Shown here piece by piece: positions 34,371 through 43,200 of a stretch of DNA of 64,000 nt. The position numbers and the translations under genes were made by a program. The stretch is taken from assembly GCF_013363995.1 (NCBI RefSeq), contig NZ_JABWGO010000008.1:62001-126000 (forward strand). The letters run 5' to 3'. This DNA comes from Nonomuraea rhodomycinica (GTDB taxonomy: Bacteria; Actinomycetota; Actinomycetes; Streptosporangiales; Streptosporangiaceae). Positions within the stretch are counted from its first letter, which is position 1; every line of letters begins with the position of its first letter. The notes beneath the pieces are model-generated. The model searched no databases. It saw nothing but the letters and a program-made list of their open reading frames with translations, and was not told the origin of the DNA.

Positions 34371-34464
34371 TGTTTACGTAAACATCGTCCGGACGACGAA
34401 GCCCCCGGCCCAGGCGGCCGGGGGTTGTCGGAGAAGATCGAGCAGGGGATGTTTACGTAAACGT
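34371..34464. promoter_or_regulatory. Two LacI-type operators between importer operon and repressor gene
   Basis: TGTTTACGTAAACA at 34371-34384 and ATGTTTACGTAAACGT at 34449-34464 lie 78 bases apart. One serves the importer promoter and the other the repressor promoter, and looping between them is possible. The same core is found before the GH42 gene. Confidence 0.8.
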
Positions 34465-34586
34465 CCGTGCGGTATCGTGGCACCGCCCACACGGGCCGTC
34501 AAGGTTTCCCGGACGTTAACGGCCGTACGGGAGGTCACGACTTCGCACGAGGTCGCGTCCTCGCCCGGCGACGAAGGGCGGGCAGC

Positions 34587-35819
34587 ATGGGAGCAGTGAA
34601 CCGGGACGACCGGGAGCAGGCGGGCACCCCGAACAGCGGGGACACCCGCCGCGAGCAGGCGGGCACCCCAAGCGGCGGGGACACCCACCCGGAGCGCCCG
34701 GGCACCCCAAGCAGCGGGGACACCCGCCCGGAGCGCCCGGGCACCCCGATCAGCGGGAGCGCCCGGCGCGGCGGGTCCGACATCCCGGGCGGGCGGCGCA
34801 AGCAGCGCGTCTCCATGGCCGACGTCGCCAAGCTGGCGGGCGTGTCGTCGCAGACCGTCTCGCGGGTCTCCAACGGCCATCCCGGCGTCATCGACGCGAC
34901 CCGCGAGCAGGTGCTCGCCGCCATGCGCGAGCTGGGCTACCGGCCCAACAGCGCCGCCCGCGCGCTGCGGTACGGCCAGTTCAACACCATCGGCGTCATC
35001 CTGTTCAGCCTGGCCTCGACCGGCAACAGCCGCACGGTGGAGGCGATCGCCACCCACGCCGCCGCCGAGGGGTACGCCATCACGCTCATCCCCATCGACG
35101 TGCCGACCCAGGACAACGTGCTCGGGGCGTTCACCCGGATGGGCGAGCTGGCCGTGGACGCGGTCATCGTCATCATCGAGATCCACCTGCTCGACACGAT
35201 CACCGTGACGCTGCCGCCGGGGGTGCACGTCGTGGTCGTGGACTCCGACGCCGGCGACCGCTACAGCGTCGTCGACACCGACCAGGCCGACGGGGCGCGC
35301 CGGGCCGTGCGCCACCTGCTCGACCTGGGCCACCGCACCGTCTGGCACGTGACCGGGCCGCACACCTCGTACGCCGCCCAGAGCCGCGCCCGCGCCTGGC
35401 GGGCCACGCTGGAGTCGGCCGGCCGGCCCGTGCCGGAGCCCCTGCCGGGCGACTGGTCGGCCGAGTCCGGCTACGCCGCCGGGCTGGCGCTGGCCGGCGA
35501 GCCCGGGTGCACGGCGGTGTTCGCGGCCAACGACCAGATGGCGCTCGGGCTGCTGCGCGCCTTCCACGAGCGCGGCCGGGACGTGCCGGGCGAGATCAGC
35601 GTGGTCGGCTTCGACGACATCCCGGAGTCGGCGTACTTCGTGCCGCCGCTGACCACGGTCCACCAGGACTTCGCCGAGGTGGGGCGGAGGTGCGTGCGGC
35701 AGGTCCTGGCCCAGATCCGCGACGGGCAGTCGTCCCGGCCGGGCACCGACCTCGTGCCCACCAGCCTGGTGGTGCGCCGGAGCACCGCGCCCGCGCCGGG
35801 GACGGGTTCCGCGTCCTGA
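34587..35819 (+). CDS. LacI-family repressor of the GH42/importer regulon
   Basis: The HTH (MADVAKLAGVSSQTVSRVSN) begins about 76 residues in, and is followed by hinge ARALRYGQ and a sugar-binding effector domain (VVVDSDAGDRYSVVDTDQAD). The N-terminal extension is made of four 12-residue units of the form ERPGTPSSGDTR. ATG 34587 with AGGGCGGG upstream is the chosen start. An ATG at 34815 directly at the HTH would give a normal-length LacI protein without the tail. Operators are palindromes with a central ACGT. The 3' end and stop codon are duplicated in tandem. Confidence 0.88.
   Translation: MGAVNRDDREQAGTPNSGDTRREQAGTPSGGDTHPERPGTPSSGDTRPERPGTPISGSARRGGSDIPGGRRKQRVSMADVAKLAGVSSQTVSRVSNGHPGVIDATREQVLAAMRELGYRPNSAARALRYGQFNTIGVILFSLASTGNSRTVEAIATHAAAEGYAITLIPIDVPTQDNVLGAFTRMGELAVDAVIVIIEIHLLDTITVTLPPGVHVVVVDSDAGDRYSVVDTDQADGARRAVRHLLDLGHRTVWHVTGPHTSYAAQSRARAWRATLESAGRPVPEPLPGDWSAESGYAAGLALAGEPGCTAVFAANDQMALGLLRAFHERGRDVPGEISVVGFDDIPESAYFVPPLTTVHQDFAEVGRRCVRQVLAQIRDGQSSRPGTDLVPTSLVVRRSTAPAPGTGSAS
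34613..34760 (+). repeat. In-frame 36-bp minisatellite at the repressor N-terminus
   Basis: About four 36-bp units encode the 12-residue Gly-Thr-Pro-Ser-Gly-Asp repeats that precede the HTH. If ATG 34815 is the real start, the array is leader sequence instead. Confidence 0.75.
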
Positions 35820-35869
35820 GCCGGGGACGCGTACCGCGTCCTGAGCCGGGGACGGGTACCGCGTCCTGA
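35795..35869 (+). repeat. 25-bp tandem repeats that duplicate the gene end and stop codon
   Basis: Three units (35795, 35820, 35845) of the type GCCGGGGACGGGTTCCGCGTCCTGA. The first ends the LacI gene with its TGA; the other two lie outside. Confidence 0.9.
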
Positions 35870-35941
35870 GCCGCCCGGTCGCGCCGCTCCCGCACGTGCC
35901 GGACCCCCGGCGAGCGCCGTCGCCGGGGGATCCGGGGTCCG

Positions 35942-36883
35942 TCAGGTGTGCGGGCAGGTGTCGCGGTACTCCTCGATCGCGCCGCCACGGGGCGCCGGGC
36001 AGAGGAACGGCTCGTAGCGCGTGTCGTCGTCCACGAACCGCTTCAGCCACGCGACCATGTACTTCCCGGTCGTGGTGTCGACCGTCGCCGGGAACAGGTG
36101 GCCGGCGCCGTTGAGCTCCAGGTACGCCTTCTCCGACGAGGCGGGGATGCTCTCGTAGAAGAGCTGGGAGTGGGTGGCGACCGGGGCGACGGTGTCGTAC
36201 TCGGCGCCGATGATCAGGGTCGGCACCCGTACGCCCGACCAGTTCTTGGTCAGGTTCCACGGCGCGAGGGGGATCGCCGCCTGGAGCTGCGGACGGTCCT
36301 CGGCCGCCTCCAGGGACCCGCCGCCGCCCATCGAGTGGCCCGCGACGGCGAGCCTGGAGGCGTCGATCCGGCTGCGGACCGCCGCCGGACTGTCCTGCAC
36401 CAGGTAGTCCAGCGCGGCCAGGAGCTGGCGGCCCCGGCTGGCGGGCTGGTCGGTGCGGGTGAGGGTGTCGATGCCGATCACCACGAACCCGTGCGAGGCG
36501 ATGCGCGGGCCGAGCCAGGAGATGCTGGCCCACGAGGCGGTGTACCCGGGTGAGATGGCGACCGCGCCGAACGTGCCCTGGCTGGTGTCGTCGGGATAGT
36601 AGACCCGGCCCCCGCCGAACCCTCGCACGCTCAGCGGCGAGACGGCCTGCTCGGAGGTCGTGAACGGGCCGCGGAGGGCTTCCAGGAGCGCGTCGGTGGG
36701 GGCGGGGCCGCGTTCGTAGGGCCCGGCGGCCTGAGCGGCGGCGACGCCGGCCGTCCGGGGCACGAGGGGGGCGGCCTGGGCGGCGGCGTGGCCGGCCGGC
36801 GCGGCGGTGAGGGCGCCGCCGGTCAGGGCGAGGGCGGTGGCGAGGGTGAGCTTGGTGAGGGTTCTCGCGGCTGGCAGAGACAC
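35942..36883 (-). CDS. Secreted cutinase of the actinomycete polyester-hydrolase (PETase-like) type
   Basis: The protein has a Sec-type signal with an Ala-rich propeptide (about 1-53) and then a mature domain starting PYERGPAPTDALLEALRGPF, the pattern of Thermobifida cutinases and LCC. The triad is Ser184 (GHSMGGGG), Asp230 (GAEYDTVAP) and His262 (NGAGHLFP). Oxyanion/aromatic residues Tyr114 (SPGYT), Met185 and Trp209 (APWNLTKNW) match those that line the PET-binding cleft. Cys295-Cys310 is the conserved C-terminal disulfide. Expected substrates are cutin and other polyesters. Activity on PET is inferred from family only. It stands alone; no regulator is adjacent except the LAL gene upstream. 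Confidence 0.92.
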   Translation of the reverse strand: MSLPAARTLTKLTLATALALTGGALTAAPAGHAAAQAAPLVPRTAGVAAAQAAGPYERGPAPTDALLEALRGPFTTSEQAVSPLSVRGFGGGRVYYPDDTSQGTFGAVAISPGYTASWASISWLGPRIASHGFVVIGIDTLTRTDQPASRGRQLLAALDYLVQDSPAAVRSRIDASRLAVAGHSMGGGGSLEAAEDRPQLQAAIPLAPWNLTKNWSGVRVPTLIIGAEYDTVAPVATHSQLFYESIPASSEKAYLELNGAGHLFPATVDTTTGKYMVAWLKRFVDDDTRYEPFLCPAPRGGAIEEYRDTCPHT

Positions 36884-36978
36884 GTGGGGACTCCGTTCGC
36901 TGGGGGGTCAACCGCTTTCCGTGGAGATTGTCGGATCGCCGGTCAAACCCCGCATCGGCGGAATCGCCGGTCTCGCGG

Positions 36979-37099
36979 CCACGCAGGCGGGCAGGCGTCT
37001 CACAGGCGATTGACGCGACCAGGCGGGCGGCGTCTCCCCGGTGACTCACGGGAGCAGGCGGGCCGGCGTCTCACGCGCGACTCACGCGAGCAGGCGGGC
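36979..37099 (-). repeat. 35/36-bp tandem repeats that duplicate the LAL regulator gene end
   Basis: On the minus strand the unit GCCCGCCTGCTCGCGTGA (37099-37082) ends the LuxR-type gene. Degenerate copies follow at 37063-37046 and 37028-37011, with a partial copy near 36990. The second copy keeps the TGA stop; in the third it reads TCA. Confidence 0.8.
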
Positions 37100-39829
37100 C
37101 AGCTCGACGCGGGAGCGCACCCCCAGCCGGACGAAGACGTTCCTCAAGTGGTGATCGATGGTGCGCGGGCTGAGGAACAGCCGCGCGGCCACCTCCCGGT
37201 TGGTCGCGCCCTCCGCCACCAGCCGGGCGATCTGCAACTGCTGCGCGGTCAGCACCTGCTCGGGGGCCCCGGCGGAGCGGGCGGGCGCGACGGTCTCCCC
37301 CGAGGCGCGCAGCTCCTCACGCGCCCGCTCCGCCCACAGCCGCGCGCCGAACCGCTGGAAGGTCTCCAGCGCACCGTGCAGGTGCTCCCTCGCGGCGCCG
37401 GGCCGGCGCTGCCTGCGCAGGGCTCCGCCGTACAGCAACTGGGTGCGGGCCGTCTCGAACCGGCACAAACCCTGCCGGTGCAGCTCCAGAGCCTCCTGGA
37501 ACAGCTCGTCGGCCTCGGCGGGCGACGCCAGCAGGGCGCGACAGCGCGCCACGAGCGCCAGCCGGTCGGCGCTGCGGGTGCTGCCGGCCCAGCGGTCCAG
37601 CACCCGCAGCGCGGCCCCGGCCCGCTCGACGTCGCCCGTGCGCGCGGCCGCCTCGACGAACTGGGGGCTGGCCATGACCCGGATGACGACATGGTCGTTG
37701 CCGCGATGGCCGCGCAGCCGCGCCGCCGCGTCGGCGGGGCGTCCGGCGGCCAGGTCCAGATGAGCCAGCGCCCAGTTGCCGAGGGTGGTGGTGATGCCCA
37801 GGCCGTTGACGTCGGCCAGGTCGATGGCGGCGTGGGCGTGGTCGCGGCAGCTCTGCGCGTCGCCCTGGACGGCCGCCGTCAGCGCCAGCCACGCCAGGTG
37901 CTGGGCGGCGGTGTTGAGCTGCCCCGAGGACCGGGCCAGCCGCAGCCCCTCCGCGGCGTGGGCCGCGACCGAGGAGTAGTGGCCCAGCGAGAGATGAGCC
38001 TGGATCATCGCCTCCAGCAGCCGGGGCATGACGGAGACCGCGCCGCGCCGGCGGGCCGTGTCGACGGCCCGGCTCGACAGTTCGAGCGCCGCGGCGTCCT
38101 CGCCGAGCAGCAGGCTCGCCACGCACGCCCAGGCCAGCTTCGTCGGGCTCCGCACCGCCGGCGCCAGCTCCACGACCCTGCGCAGCGGCGCGGCGGCGTC
38201 CTCGTGCCGGCCGCTGAACGTCGCCGCCATCCCGTCCAGGTACTCGAACATCAACTGCGCCGCCGGGCAGTCGTCCGCGCGCCGCAGCACCGCCGCCTGC
38301 CCGGCGATGGCCAGGAACGTGCGCAGGTCGCCGGCCCGGTAGCTGGCCTCCGCGGCGTGGACCAGCGCCTTGACCCCGGCGTCCCGGTCGCCTTCCAGCA
38401 GGTGCGCGGCCGCGGCCAGGAGCTTGCCGCAGGCGCTGCCGGCCGGCCCGCTGATCAGCTCCAGCCGTCCGCGCATCAGCTCGGCACGGGCCCGCGACGT
38501 CTCCGGGACCACGGGGCCGCGCAGCCGGGACAGCAGGGACGCCGCCCGTCGCGGGTCGCCGGCCGTCCACGCGTGGTGGGCCGCCGCGGCGAGCCACTCC
38601 GCCCTGCGCTCCGGGTGCCCGGTGAGCTCGGCGGCCCGTTCGAACGCGAGCGAGGGACCGGGGTGGCTCCCGGGCCGGCCGCCGGGGTGAGCGCCGTGCG
38701 GGACGGCGGAGGCGGCTGCCGCCAGCTCGGCGGCCAGCCGTTCGGGCGGCCCGTCGAGCGCGGCGGCGCGGTGCCATGCTCCGGCGAGCCGGTCGTGTCC
38801 CTGGCCGAACAGGCCCGCGAGGAGGCGATGGGCGTCCCGCCTGCGGGTGAGAGGCGCCTCGGCGTACGCGACGTCGCGCACCATGTCGTCGGCGAAGACG
38901 TACCGCTCCCCTTCGGCGCGCACCACGCCGGCCCGTTCGGCGGGAACGAGCACGGCCGGGGCGTCCGCGGGCTCGGCGGCCCGGATCAGCGTCGCGGTGT
39001 CGAGAGGGGGATGGGCCGCCAGCAGCAGGAGCACGAACCTGGTGTCCGCCGGCAGGCACGCCAGGCGGCCGGCGTGAGCGCGGTGCAGCCGTCCCCCTGC
39101 CGGGACACGGTCGGGCGGTGCGGCCAGGCCCGCGACCTGGTCGGGGGTCAGCGACTCGACGAGCTCGCGCAGGGCCAGCGGGTTGCCGCGGGCGACCCGG
39201 TCGAGGCAGGCGTGCAGGTCGTCCGAGAGCCGGCCGGGCAGCAGCCCGTCGGCCAGCGCCCGGCTCGCCGTGCGGTCCAGGGGGGCCAGCACGCGCGCCG
39301 GAACGTCGTCGGGCAGGCCGGCGTCCTCGCGCGCGGCGAACAGCACCGCGATCCGCTCGCCCGCCAACCTCCTGGCCGCGAACGACAGCACCCCGCGGCT
39401 GTCCTCGTCGAGCAGGTGCGCGTCGTCGACGCAGACCAGCACCGGCTCCACCGTGGCCAGCTCGCGCAGGAACTCCAGGAACGCGGCCCGCAACGCCAGC
39501 CCGCCGCCGGCCACCCCCAGGCTGAGCGCCCTTCTCAGCACGCGCGCCCCGACGCGGTCCGCGACCGGCCACAGGAGCGCGTGCAGCCCGGCGAGCGCCA
39601 GCCGCGTCTCCTGCGGGACCCCGCGCGCCCGCAGCACGGTGAAGCCTCCCGCCAGGGTGACGGCCAGGTCGAGCACGGCGGTCTTGCCGATTCCCGGCGG
39701 GCCGAGCAGCGCCAGCGCGCCGCCGTCGTCGTGACGCGCTCGGTCGAGGATCCGCCGTACGGCGTCCTCCTCCTCGGCGCGACCGCACAGGGCGGCGGGT
39801 GGGCGGGTGGCGGGGCGGGGGGCCGACAT
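37082..39829 (-). CDS. LAL-type (MalT-like) LuxR-family ATP-binding regulator
   Basis: A 915-residue protein with an N-terminal AAA/STAND ATPase (Walker A LLGPPGIGKTA, Walker B VLVCVDDAHLL), a long helical TPR-like middle and a C-terminal LuxR HTH (NREVAARLFLSPRTIDHHL). Such regulators control secondary metabolism or polysaccharide uptake in actinomycetes. ATG 39829 is chosen because the upstream in-frame extension runs through repetitive DNA. No ribosome site is visible, so leaderless translation is possible. Targets are unknown; the secreted cutinase gene lies downstream in the same direction. Confidence 0.9.
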   Translation of the reverse strand: MSAPRPATRPPAALCGRAEEEDAVRRILDRARHDDGGALALLGPPGIGKTAVLDLAVTLAGGFTVLRARGVPQETRLALAGLHALLWPVADRVGARVLRRALSLGVAGGGLALRAAFLEFLRELATVEPVLVCVDDAHLLDEDSRGVLSFAARRLAGERIAVLFAAREDAGLPDDVPARVLAPLDRTASRALADGLLPGRLSDDLHACLDRVARGNPLALRELVESLTPDQVAGLAAPPDRVPAGGRLHRAHAGRLACLPADTRFVLLLLAAHPPLDTATLIRAAEPADAPAVLVPAERAGVVRAEGERYVFADDMVRDVAYAEAPLTRRRDAHRLLAGLFGQGHDRLAGAWHRAAALDGPPERLAAELAAAASAVPHGAHPGGRPGSHPGPSLAFERAAELTGHPERRAEWLAAAAHHAWTAGDPRRAASLLSRLRGPVVPETSRARAELMRGRLELISGPAGSACGKLLAAAAHLLEGDRDAGVKALVHAAEASYRAGDLRTFLAIAGQAAVLRRADDCPAAQLMFEYLDGMAATFSGRHEDAAAPLRRVVELAPAVRSPTKLAWACVASLLLGEDAAALELSSRAVDTARRRGAVSVMPRLLEAMIQAHLSLGHYSSVAAHAAEGLRLARSSGQLNTAAQHLAWLALTAAVQGDAQSCRDHAHAAIDLADVNGLGITTTLGNWALAHLDLAAGRPADAAARLRGHRGNDHVVIRVMASPQFVEAAARTGDVERAGAALRVLDRWAGSTRSADRLALVARCRALLASPAEADELFQEALELHRQGLCRFETARTQLLYGGALRRQRRPGAAREHLHGALETFQRFGARLWAERAREELRASGETVAPARSAGAPEQVLTAQQLQIARLVAEGATNREVAARLFLSPRTIDHHLRNVFVRLGVRSRVELARLLA

Positions 39830-40237
39830 GACCAGAGTGTCACGCGGACCGGCCGTCCGATAAAGGCCCGCTGTGCGGGACGGCGCGGGACCGGCGATGT
39901 CACCGATGCGCACCGACCCACCGGTCACCCGCCCCGACCCCTCGACACCGACCACGCCAGGACACCCGCCGCGGCAGACGGCGACCGACCCAGCCCCTCG
40001 ACACCGACGACGCCATGACACCCGCCCCGACCCCTCGACGCCGACCACGCCAGGGCACCCGACCCAGAAAGACCGCGACCGCCCCCGGCGGACGGCGACC
40101 GCCCCTGGCGGACGGCGACCGACCGGGACCCTTGACGCCGACGCCGCCGGGACGCACGAGCCGGGGGACCTTATCCGACCCGGCTCTTCCGGCGCCCACC
40201 ACGCGGAGACCGCCAGCCGGCGGGAGGCGATCGGCCC
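39830..40237. repeat. Repeat-rich gap between the LAL regulator and sbcC
   Basis: I see no supported gene. From about 39930 to 40150 there are degenerate tandem copies of CCCCTCGACACCGACCACGC and of GGCGGACGGCGACCG. The rest contains the promoter of the LAL gene and the 3' flank of sbcC. The repeats keep frames open on both strands but show no start signals. Confidence 0.6.
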
Positions 40238-43200
40238 TCAGGCGAGCGAGGAGACGTGCGCCGTGAGCGTCGAGCCGGTGCGGGACTTGGTGACCTTGAG
40301 CTGGGCCGGGATGCGGCTGCGCAGCTCGGCGACATGGCTGATGATGCCCACCGCGCGCCCCCCGTCGCGCAGCCCGTCGAGGATGTCGAGCACCCCGTCG
40401 AGCGTGTCCTCGTCCAGCGTGCCGAACCCCTCGTCCACGAACAGCGTGCCGATCTCCGCCCCGCCCGCCTCCGCCGTGACCACGTCGGCCAGCCCGAGCG
40501 CCAGCGCGAGCGAGGTGATGAAGCTCTCGCCGCCGGACAGCGTGGCCGGGTCGCGGTCCACGCCCGTCCATCCGTCGGACACCCGCAGCCCCAGCCCACC
40601 GCCCGAGCGCCCCCGCGCGCCGGCCGTCTTGCGCAGGTCGTGCTGGAGGAGGTAGCGGCCGGCCGACATGTGGTCGAGCCGTTCGTTGGCGGCGTCGACC
40701 ACCTGCCTGAGCCGCTCCCCCAGCACGAACGACGACAGGCTCATGCTCCACCGGTTGTCACCGGACGTTCCGCTGGCCAGGGCGGCCAGGCGCTCGGCCA
40801 GCCGGTGCCGCTCGGCGGCCGGACGCCACCGGTCGAGGTCCGCCTCAAGCTCCGCGATCAGCTCGCGCAGCCGCCGCTGCCTCGCCTCCGCCCGGTCGCG
40901 GGCCGACGCGAGGGCGGTGTGGGCGCGTTCGGCCTCGTCGCGCTCGGCCTCCAGGGTCTCCAGGTCGGGAACTGGCTCGGCCGCCGCGGCCACCAGCTCG
41001 GGGTCGGCGAGGGTCGCGGTGACCGCCGCGTACTCGTCGTCCAGCCGCCGCAGCGCCTCTGCCCTGCGTTCCTGCTCGGCCAGGGGGCGGGCCGCGCCGG
41101 CCGCCTCGGCCGCGTCGCCGAACCCGGCCTCGGCCGCCGCCCGCTCCGCGGCGCCCGCCGCCTCGGCGCGTTCCCGCTCGGCGATGGCGGCCCGCTGGGT
41201 CGCCTCCAGCGCCTCGCGGAGCAGTTCGGCCTCGTCGTTCAGCCGGGACAGGCGCGCGGTGAGTGTCGCGTCGCCGCCGCGCGCGCTGTCGAGCCGGGCG
41301 GTCAGCCGCGCCGCGTCGCCGCTCAGCTCCTCCTGCCGGGTACGGCCCGCGGCCAGGCGCGCGGTGACCCGGCGGGCGCGCTCTTCCAGCTCCAGCCGCT
41401 CGCGCGCCAGCCTCGCCGCCTCAGCCGCCAGCGCGGGCTCCCGCCCCGCCGACGCCCGCAACCGCCGCACCGCCTCCTCGGCCTCGGCGAGCGCGGCGGC
41501 CCCGACCTCCGGCGGAAGCTCCCCGCCCTGCGAAAACTCCGTCTGCTGCGAACCCTCCATGTCTCCCCACGAGGCCGCATCCCCTCGTGAAGTCGCATCG
41601 CCGAGCGAGAACGCGGCCTCTCGCGCGGACGCGACCTCTCGCGCAGACGCGCCACCCTGCGACGACGCCTCTCCCGAGGACGCGCCACCATCCGAGAACC
41701 CACCCTCACGCGAAGTCGCGTCGCCGAGCGAGGGCGCGCCACCCCGCGAGAACGCCCCTCCACGCAAAGACGCGCCACCCTGCGACGACGCCTCACCCGA
41801 GGACGCGCCACCATCCGAGAGCGCCCCTCCGTCCAAAGACGCGCCACCCTGGGAGGGCGCGCCCGCTTGTGACGACGCGTCCTCTCGCGAGTACGCGTCC
41901 GCGTCCCAGATCGCGCCCGGTTCGGAGACGGTGTCGGGTGTCTCCTCCTGGTGTGCGCCGGACAGCCCCTCGGGGATCGCCCGGCGGAAGGGGGCGAGGA
42001 CGGTCAGGTCGCTCTGGAGGAGGCGGGCGGCCAGACGGGTGTGTTCGGCGCGCAGACGGCTCTGGTGGGCGCGACGGGCGGCCAGCGCTTCGCCCAGCTC
42101 CCGGGACCGCTCCCGCACCCGGTCGCGTTCGGCCTCGATCCGCTCGTACGCGGCGGCCAGCCCCGGCTCCTGGGCGGCGAGCGCCTCCAGACGCGCCACC
42201 TCCTGCTCCGCCTCCCGGACGGCCGACTCGGCGGCGTCGAGGTCCAGCCCGTGCGTGGCCTCGGCCGCGTCGGCGTGGCGGGACTGGAGGGTGGCCAGCG
42301 CGCGCTCGGCCGCCTCCCGCTCGGCGAGGGCGCGTTCGTGGGCGCTCTCGGCGGCACGTTCGTCGTCGGGTGACGGGGCGCTGGGCGCGGGTGAGGCGGG
42401 CGCGGGGTGGTGGTCGGAGCCGCACACCGCGCAGGGACGGCCCTCGGTCAGGTCGCGGGCCAACTCGGCGGCCATGCCGTCGATGCGGGCCTGGCGGATG
42501 TCGAGCCAGCGTTCGCGCAGCTCCTGGGCCCGGTCCACGAGCGCCTGGCGGGTGGCGGAGGCCGCCTCGATCTCGGCCGCGAGCGCGTCGCGGCGCCGGA
42601 CCGTGTCGCGGGACGCCCTCGCGGCGTCGAGCGCGGCGCTCGCGGCCGGGATCGCCGCCGCCTCGGCCCGCGTCGCGGTGAGCCGTTCGTGGGCGTGGGC
42701 GAGCCGTGCGGGCAGTTCGCTCTCGGCGGCGGCCACCTCGGCCGCCTGCCGCTCCAGCCGGGCGATGTCGTCGCCCACCCGGACGTGGTCGCGGTCGACG
42801 CCGATGAGCTCGGCGGCGCAGGCGCGCACGGCTTCGGCGGCCGGGACGCGGGCGGCGTCCAGGCGCGCGGAGGCGAGCCTGGACTCGGCCGCCTCCACCA
42901 GGGCGGGCAACGTCGCCAGCCTGGCCGTCGTGCTCTCCTCCTCGGTGACGAGCTGGGCGAGTTCGCCTTCGACGCGGGTCAGGTCGCGGCGGACCACCAG
43001 CAGCCTGGCCTCTTCGGTGAGCAGCTCGGACAGGCGCGCGATCTCCGCCTGCCGCTCCCGTTCGAGCGTGGCCAGCCGCTCCGGCTCCACCATGCCGAGC
43101 GGAGTGGGGGTGGCTTGGGCCGGTCTCTCCGAGGTGTCGCCGTGACCGCTCGGGACGCCCTCTCGGCGCGCGTCGTCCGCGTGACCCATGGAGAGGCCGT

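Noticed and set aside
34467..34586. N-terminal extension of the LacI protein upstream of ATG 34587
   Set aside because: The frame is open, but the extension overlaps the operator at 34449-34464 and lacks a ribosome site.
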